A stretch of 49,644 nt of DNA from Nitrosomonas sp. Nm84 (GTDB taxonomy: Bacteria; Pseudomonadota; Gammaproteobacteria; Burkholderiales; Nitrosomonadaceae), in contig NZ_QJJP01000011.1 of the NCBI RefSeq assembly GCF_003201565.1, positions 1 to 49,644 of the forward strand. Reading direction: 5' to 3'. Positions 45,730 through 49,644 of the stretch are shown here, piece after piece. Every line of letters begins with the position of its first letter. Position 1 is the stretch's first letter. The notes beneath the pieces were generated by a model. It was not told the DNA's origin and made no database searches. It saw only the letters and a list, made by a program, of their open reading frames with translations. The position numbers and the translations under genes were made by a program.

Positions 45730-46413
45730 AAGCGTGTAACTTGATGTAGTGGAAGCAATCTCAATGACAGAAAGTGTCCTAGATTTTGTGCAAATAGTGT
45801 CTAATAGTAATGGGGCACTTTTTCGTTAAAATAAACTGTAGTAATTCAGACCTAATCTGACAATTGCCCGATTTGACGATGCGTCTGTTAGATCAAGCTC
45901 AGTTATTCAATGCGATGAATTTTATCGCCCCATTCTTCCTTTGCGTCAATTAAAGCAAGCTTAAGTATCAGCAATAGCAGATTCTCTGGTTTGATAAACA
46001 TTATCTGTCAGTGTCAGCCATTCACGTTTCAAGCGACTGAAGAAGCGTTCAATAATGGAATACCTCCTTATCGGATAGGACATGCATCGCGATTGCTTCC
46101 TGTCGAGTTTCAATCTATCAATTCATCGATTTCCTTCAAGAAATTCCCTTTCCGGGTGCGGCGAGTTGCATCATATTCCGAAAAACTCATGCCAATCACT
46201 TCAATAATCAGTTTTAGAACATAGTTATAACACCCGACCCAGTACCCTAGGATCGTTGCCGTGCAAAGGTTTCATTGAATGAAATAAGAAGTAAAAAGCG
46301 GCGTTTTACACGATTCAGCGATGCGGATATATGGGTAACATATTCCTACGCGATGTAGTTTCTTGCTTACATATTTCAATCTCATACGGTTTTAAAGACT
46401 AAGGATATACTTA
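45730..46413. mobile_element. Decayed insertion-sequence region
   Basis: There is no intact gene in this 684-base stretch. It contains a 40-codon remnant of an IS3-type transposase on the minus strand (45961-46083), a plus-strand segment coding LLPVEFQS like the extreme C-terminus of the same transposase type (near 46090-46115), and a short plus-strand open stretch (about 45857-45963, ...SSSVIQCDEFYRPILPLRQL...) I cannot name. An 8-bp inverted repeat AATGGGGC / GCCCCATT lies near 45812 and 45928. The parts are in opposite orientations, so more than one event has occurred. Confidence 0.55.
45961..46083 (-). pseudogene. IS3-family transposase OrfB fragment
   Basis: Forty codons on the minus strand encode a stretch with IIERFFSRLKREW and, 14 residues later, YQTRESAIAD. 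This matches the DDE integrase core end of IS3-family OrfB proteins, where a glutamate (here in IIERFF) is the last catalytic residue and the Y-x-TREEA segment follows. The upstream catalytic core is missing and a TAA ends the frame early. Confidence 0.7.
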
Positions 46414-46683
46414 ATGGCTATCAGTGTTCTGCAAGGTTTCACGCCTAACAATCGAAGCAATAAGCATGACTTAAATCTTAAAACCTATAACACAATAGCA
46501 ATCGAATCGCTTGTTGTTGAGCATGGTATGACCAACAATATGGCCGATTCAACTCGCACAAGACCAGTCGTGACCAATAGTGCGGTTGGGATTGCCAGTG
46601 TATTGCCTGCATTCTTATTTGCTCAAGATTTACGCGTAACGGCCATGGATAACTTTCAAATTGATTGGGTGGAAAATGGCTAA
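46414..46683 (+). CDS. Short ORF before the giant repeat protein, possibly its split N-terminus
   Basis: An 89-residue ORF with a good start (AAGGA seven bases before the ATG). The sequence begins MAISVLQGFTPNNRS and ends DNFQIDWVENG; it has no signal peptide and I do not recognise it. Its stop overlaps the ATG of the next gene by eight bases. If one base were removed from the AAAA run at 46673-46676, the two frames would join without a break, so this may be the true N-terminus of the giant protein, separated by a frameshift. It could also be a short coupled leader ORF. Confidence 0.6.
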   Translation: MAISVLQGFTPNNRSNKHDLNLKTYNTIAIESLVVEHGMTNNMADSTRTRPVVTNSAVGIASVLPAFLFAQDLRVTAMDNFQIDWVENG

Positions 46684-49644
46684 TAACTTTGTGCCAGTTA
46701 TTATTGGCAAATCGGCGATTACGGGTAATGAAGACAGTGCCATTTTAATTAACGGTTTTTCCGTTAGCGATAACGACAATCCATCGAGTCTCAGGGTTAA
46801 AGTGGGTGTCAGCCACGGTAGCTTGGCGCTTACCACGACAACGGGAATTACCGGAACGACTGCAGGCGCATCACTGGAGTTCGAAGGCAGCATTGCAAAC
46901 CTAAATACGGCACTCAATAGCCTGACTTATCAAAGCAACTTGAATTACTCCGGAGCGGACGGTTTGACGGTACAGGTCAGCGACGATAACGGTGTATCCT
47001 GGCATGACTATCTCGTCGATCAGCCCGGGAAGTTTTATAACTCAAACAATGGCCATTACTATGAATTCGTCAACGCTACCGGTATAACTTGGGCAGCTGC
47101 CAAAACTGCTGCGGAAAGCCGTACAGTCTACGGTTTGAATGGCTATCTGACAACGGTTACCTCGCAACTGGAAAATGATTTTATTAAACCGAAACTAGGT
47201 GGCATTAGATGGATGGGGTCTAGCGATGCAGCTACAGAGGGTGATTGGCGTTGGGTAACCGGACCTGAGGCAGGTACGCAGTTCTGGTCCGGAAATGGCT
47301 CTGGAAGTGCTATCGGTGGTTTATATAACAATTGGTACAGCGGAGAGCCGAATAATTACGGTGCGGGCGAAAATTATGGTCTTTTTTATCAGGCGGATAA
47401 GTGGGCTGATGCACCAAATAATTTTCTCAACTATGCAATAGGCTATGTTGTCGAATATGGCGGGACTGGATTCGGCACGCTGCAAACCGTACCGCTGACC
47501 GTCACGGTCAATGCAGTCAATGACGCTCCGGTTCTGAATAATCTTTCTGGCGATGCCGCCACGACGACAATCAATCAGGTTGTGCTAATCGATATCGGCA
47601 CGGTGGTCACCATCACCGATGTAGATACAACCAATTTCAATGGCGGTACCCTGGTTATCACCACCACATCCGGTACCGCCAACGGCAGCTTCTCCCTTGA
47701 TGGCGCCAATGCCGCTTCCGGTGGTAATAATACGGTCGCAGCGGGTGAAACCATCACCGTCGGTGGAACGACGATCGGTACCGTGCATGCCACCAATGAT
47801 GGCCAAAACGGCCGTACCCTGACCATCACACTCAATAGTAATGCGACCACAACCAATGTCGCCACATTGATTAAAAACATCGGCTTTGAGAGTGCTACTG
47901 CCGGTTTGCGTAATTTCAATCTTGCGCTATCGGAGAGCGACGGCCAAACCGCCAATGCCGCATTCTCAGTCGATGTTCAAAACAATCCGATGGTCAAGGG
48001 AAGATCGTCGGTAGCGGGTAACGAGGACACGCCGATCAGCATTACTGGATTGACCGTCAGCGATGCCGACAATCCCGCCAGCCTGACCGTCAAGATAGCA
48101 GCCAATCAAGGCTCCTTGACGCTGGGCACGACCACCGGCATTACCGGCACGACATCCGGAAATTCCCTGCAATTTAGCGGCAGCATTGCCAATCTGAATA
48201 CCGCCTTGGGCGGCCTGTCCTATCAAGGTAATTTGAATTATTCCGGAACGGACGATCTAACGATACAGGTCAGCGACGATAGCGGTGCGTCCTGGCATGA
48301 CTATTTCGTCGATCAGGTTGGGAAGTTTTATAACCCAAACAATAGTCATTATTATGAGTATGTCAGCATTTACGGGATAGACTGGGCAAGCGCCAAGGCA
48401 GCTGCAGAGAGTCGCACGCTATATGGTTTGAATGGTTATCTGGCAACGATTACCTTGCAATCGGAAAGTGATTATATTACCGCCAGGCTGGGTGGCTCGG
48501 GCTGGTTCGGGGCCAGTGATGCAGCTATCGAGGGTGATTGGCGCTGGGTAACCGGACCTGAAGCGGGTACGCAATTCTGGTCAGGGGCGGCGAATGGAAG
48601 CGCTGTGAACGGGCGCTATAGTCATTGGATATCCGGTGAGCCCAATGATCAATCGGGTGAAGACTATCCTAACCTTCTGTTAAATGGATTTTGGAATGAC
48701 GTTCCCGGGAACACACCCGGTATACAAGGCTACATCGTCGAATATGGCGGCACTGGATTCGGCACACTGGGAACCGTACCGTTGACCGTCACGGTCAATG
48801 CAGTCAACGATGCTCCGATTCTGAACAACCTGAACGGCGATGCCGCCGCGACGACAGTCAATTGGGCTGTGCCGATCGATACCGGCACGGCGGTCACCAT
48901 CACCGATGGCGACACAACCAATTTCAATGGCGGCACCCTGGTCATCACCACCACATCCGGTACCGCTAACGGAAGCTTCTCTCTGGATGGTGCCAATGCT
49001 GCTTCCGGCGGTAATCATACGCTTGCAGCGGGTGAAACCGTTACCGTTGGTGGAACGACGATCGGGACCGTGCATGCCACCAATGATGGTCAAAACGGCC
49101 ATACCTTGACTGTTACCCTCAATAGTAACGCGACCACAACCAATGTATCCGAATTCATTAAAAATATCGGCTACCAAAGCGCTACCGTCGGTTTGCGTAA
49201 TTTTAATCTTGCGCTATCGGAGAGCGACGGCAAAACCACCAATGCCGCATTCTCGGTCAATGTTCAAGACGCCCCGTCGATCAAGGGAAGATCGTCGGTC
49301 GCGGGCAACGAGGACACGCCGATCAGCATTAGTGGACTGACCGTCAGCGATGCCAATAATCCCGCCAGCCTGACCGTCAAGATCGCTGCCAATTACGGTA
49401 CCCTGACACTGGGCACCACCGCCGGCATTACCGGCACGACGTCCGGAAGTACCCTGCAATTTAGCGGCAGTATCGCTGATCTGAATACCGCCTTGGGTAG
49501 CCTGTCCTATCAGGGCAATTTGGATTATTCCGGAACGGACGATTTGACGATACAGGTCAGCGACGATAACGGTGTGTCTTGGCATGACTATTTCGTCGAT
49601 CAGGTTGGGAAGTTTTATAACCCGAACAATGGCCATTATTATGA
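46676..49644 (+). CDS. Giant repetitive surface protein with C-type lectin-like domains (runs off right edge)
   Basis: The frame from ATG 46676 stays open to the window end (989 codons), so the full protein is much larger. It has no signal peptide, which fits type I secretion via a C-terminal signal outside the window. It is built of units of about 430 residues: a cadherin-like part (GNEDxxIxIxG, VSDxDNPxSL), a C-type lectin-like domain of about 150 residues (KFYNxNNxHYYE ... GDWRWVTGPEAGTQFWSG ... SGEPN ... VVEYGG), and a second Ig/cadherin-like part (NAVNDAPxLNNL ... NFNLALSESDG). The EPN motif is in both complete lectin domains; WND is in the second, WAD in the first. It is probably an adhesin or biofilm matrix protein. 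Confidence 0.82.
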   Translation, partial: MANNFVPVIIGKSAITGNEDSAILINGFSVSDNDNPSSLRVKVGVSHGSLALTTTTGITGTTAGASLEFEGSIANLNTALNSLTYQSNLNYSGADGLTVQVSDDNGVSWHDYLVDQPGKFYNSNNGHYYEFVNATGITWAAAKTAAESRTVYGLNGYLTTVTSQLENDFIKPKLGGIRWMGSSDAATEGDWRWVTGPEAGTQFWSGNGSGSAIGGLYNNWYSGEPNNYGAGENYGLFYQADKWADAPNNFLNYAIGYVVEYGGTGFGTLQTVPLTVTVNAVNDAPVLNNLSGDAATTTINQVVLIDIGTVVTITDVDTTNFNGGTLVITTTSGTANGSFSLDGANAASGGNNTVAAGETITVGGTTIGTVHATNDGQNGRTLTITLNSNATTTNVATLIKNIGFESATAGLRNFNLALSESDGQTANAAFSVDVQNNPMVKGRSSVAGNEDTPISITGLTVSDADNPASLTVKIAANQGSLTLGTTTGITGTTSGNSLQFSGSIANLNTALGGLSYQGNLNYSGTDDLTIQVSDDSGASWHDYFVDQVGKFYNPNNSHYYEYVSIYGIDWASAKAAAESRTLYGLNGYLATITLQSESDYITARLGGSGWFGASDAAIEGDWRWVTGPEAGTQFWSGAANGSAVNGRYSHWISGEPNDQSGEDYPNLLLNGFWNDVPGNTPGIQGYIVEYGGTGFGTLGTVPLTVTVNAVNDAPILNNLNGDAAATTVNWAVPIDTGTAVTITDGDTTNFNGGTLVITTTSGTANGSFSLDGANAASGGNHTLAAGETVTVGGTTIGTVHATNDGQNGHTLTVTLNSNATTTNVSEFIKNIGYQSATVGLRNFNLALSESDGKTTNAAFSVNVQDAPSIKGRSSVAGNEDTPISISGLTVSDANNPASLTVKIAANYGTLTLGTTAGITGTTSGSTLQFSGSIADLNTALGSLSYQGNLDYSGTDDLTIQVSDDNGVSWHDYFVDQVGKFYNPNNGHYY
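46706..49644 (+). repeat. Long tandem repeat, period 1293 and 1287 bases
   Basis: Equivalent codons of the GNED segment begin at 46706, 47999 and 49286, and the codon of the conserved Trp at the lectin-domain start lies at 47000, 48293 and 49580. Two complete units and the start of a third are therefore present, all in one reading frame. Units two and three look closer to each other than to unit one. The array continues past the window. Confidence 0.9.

Noticed and set aside
46630..49636. Several minus-strand ORFs of 60 to 165 residues in the repetitive gene
   Set aside because: They recur in each unit as antisense copies of the lectin protein's repeats, as expected from low stop density in Ala/Thr/Gly-rich sequence.

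Overview
The window looks like a chromosome segment of a betaproteobacterium, most probably Nitrosomonas or a close relative in the Nitrosomonadaceae. The call rests on the overall protein character: moderate GC, a periplasmic copper-oxidase pair, a bicarbonate transporter with its PII-like partner in a presumed autotroph, and beta-type hemE, dgt, ffh and valS neighbourhoods. No amo or hao marker lies in the window, so the genus is inference.

Layout. 1-660: the N-terminal part of a secreted protein on the minus strand that runs off the left edge, behind a promoter region holding a perfect FNR/ANR-type box. 661-5369: a radical SAM protein, divergent from queD, a TatD nuclease, a periplasmic ankyrin protein, an SDR and alanine dehydrogenase. 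5533-8482: a low-complexity secreted protein, then SbtB/SbtA for bicarbonate uptake. 8633-14677 (all minus): a fused aroK-aroB gene, dgt, hemE and an OmpR/EnvZ-type two-component pair. 14743-19162 (minus): an RND efflux pump with its adaptor lipoprotein, without an outer-membrane channel gene. 19457-22164: a membrane-tethered two-domain multicopper oxidase overlapping a His/Met-rich cupredoxin, closed by a clear terminator. 22361-44546: mostly housekeeping genes (dut, ffh, ypjD-like, maeA, serB, pepA, holC, valS, bioA, selO, a beta-CASP nuclease) mixed with three signalling proteins for cyclic di-GMP (GGDEF, HDOD-GGDEF, HD-GYP) and a group III truncated haemoglobin. 44836-49644 is the most accessory part: an unassigned ferritin-like di-iron protein, a decayed IS3-type remnant, and a giant repetitive surface protein that runs off the right edge and carries C-type lectin-like domains.

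The main observations beyond ordinary genes are: (a) three copies of a dispersed ~140-bp intergenic element with imperfect terminal inverted repeats, each directly at gene 3' ends; (b) the lectin-domain protein built from ~1.29-kb tandem units, with a short ORF overlapping its start that one lost A would fuse to it; (c) an in-frame AroK-AroB fusion; (d) a multicopper oxidase whose type 1 copper motif sits in the first rather than the second cupredoxin domain; (e) a di-iron protein with a complete E / ExxH / E / ExxH ligand set and no recognised function; (f) an FNR box upstream of the secreted protein at the left edge. I found no rRNA, tRNA or CRISPR array. All family assignments come from reading motifs, not from database searches.
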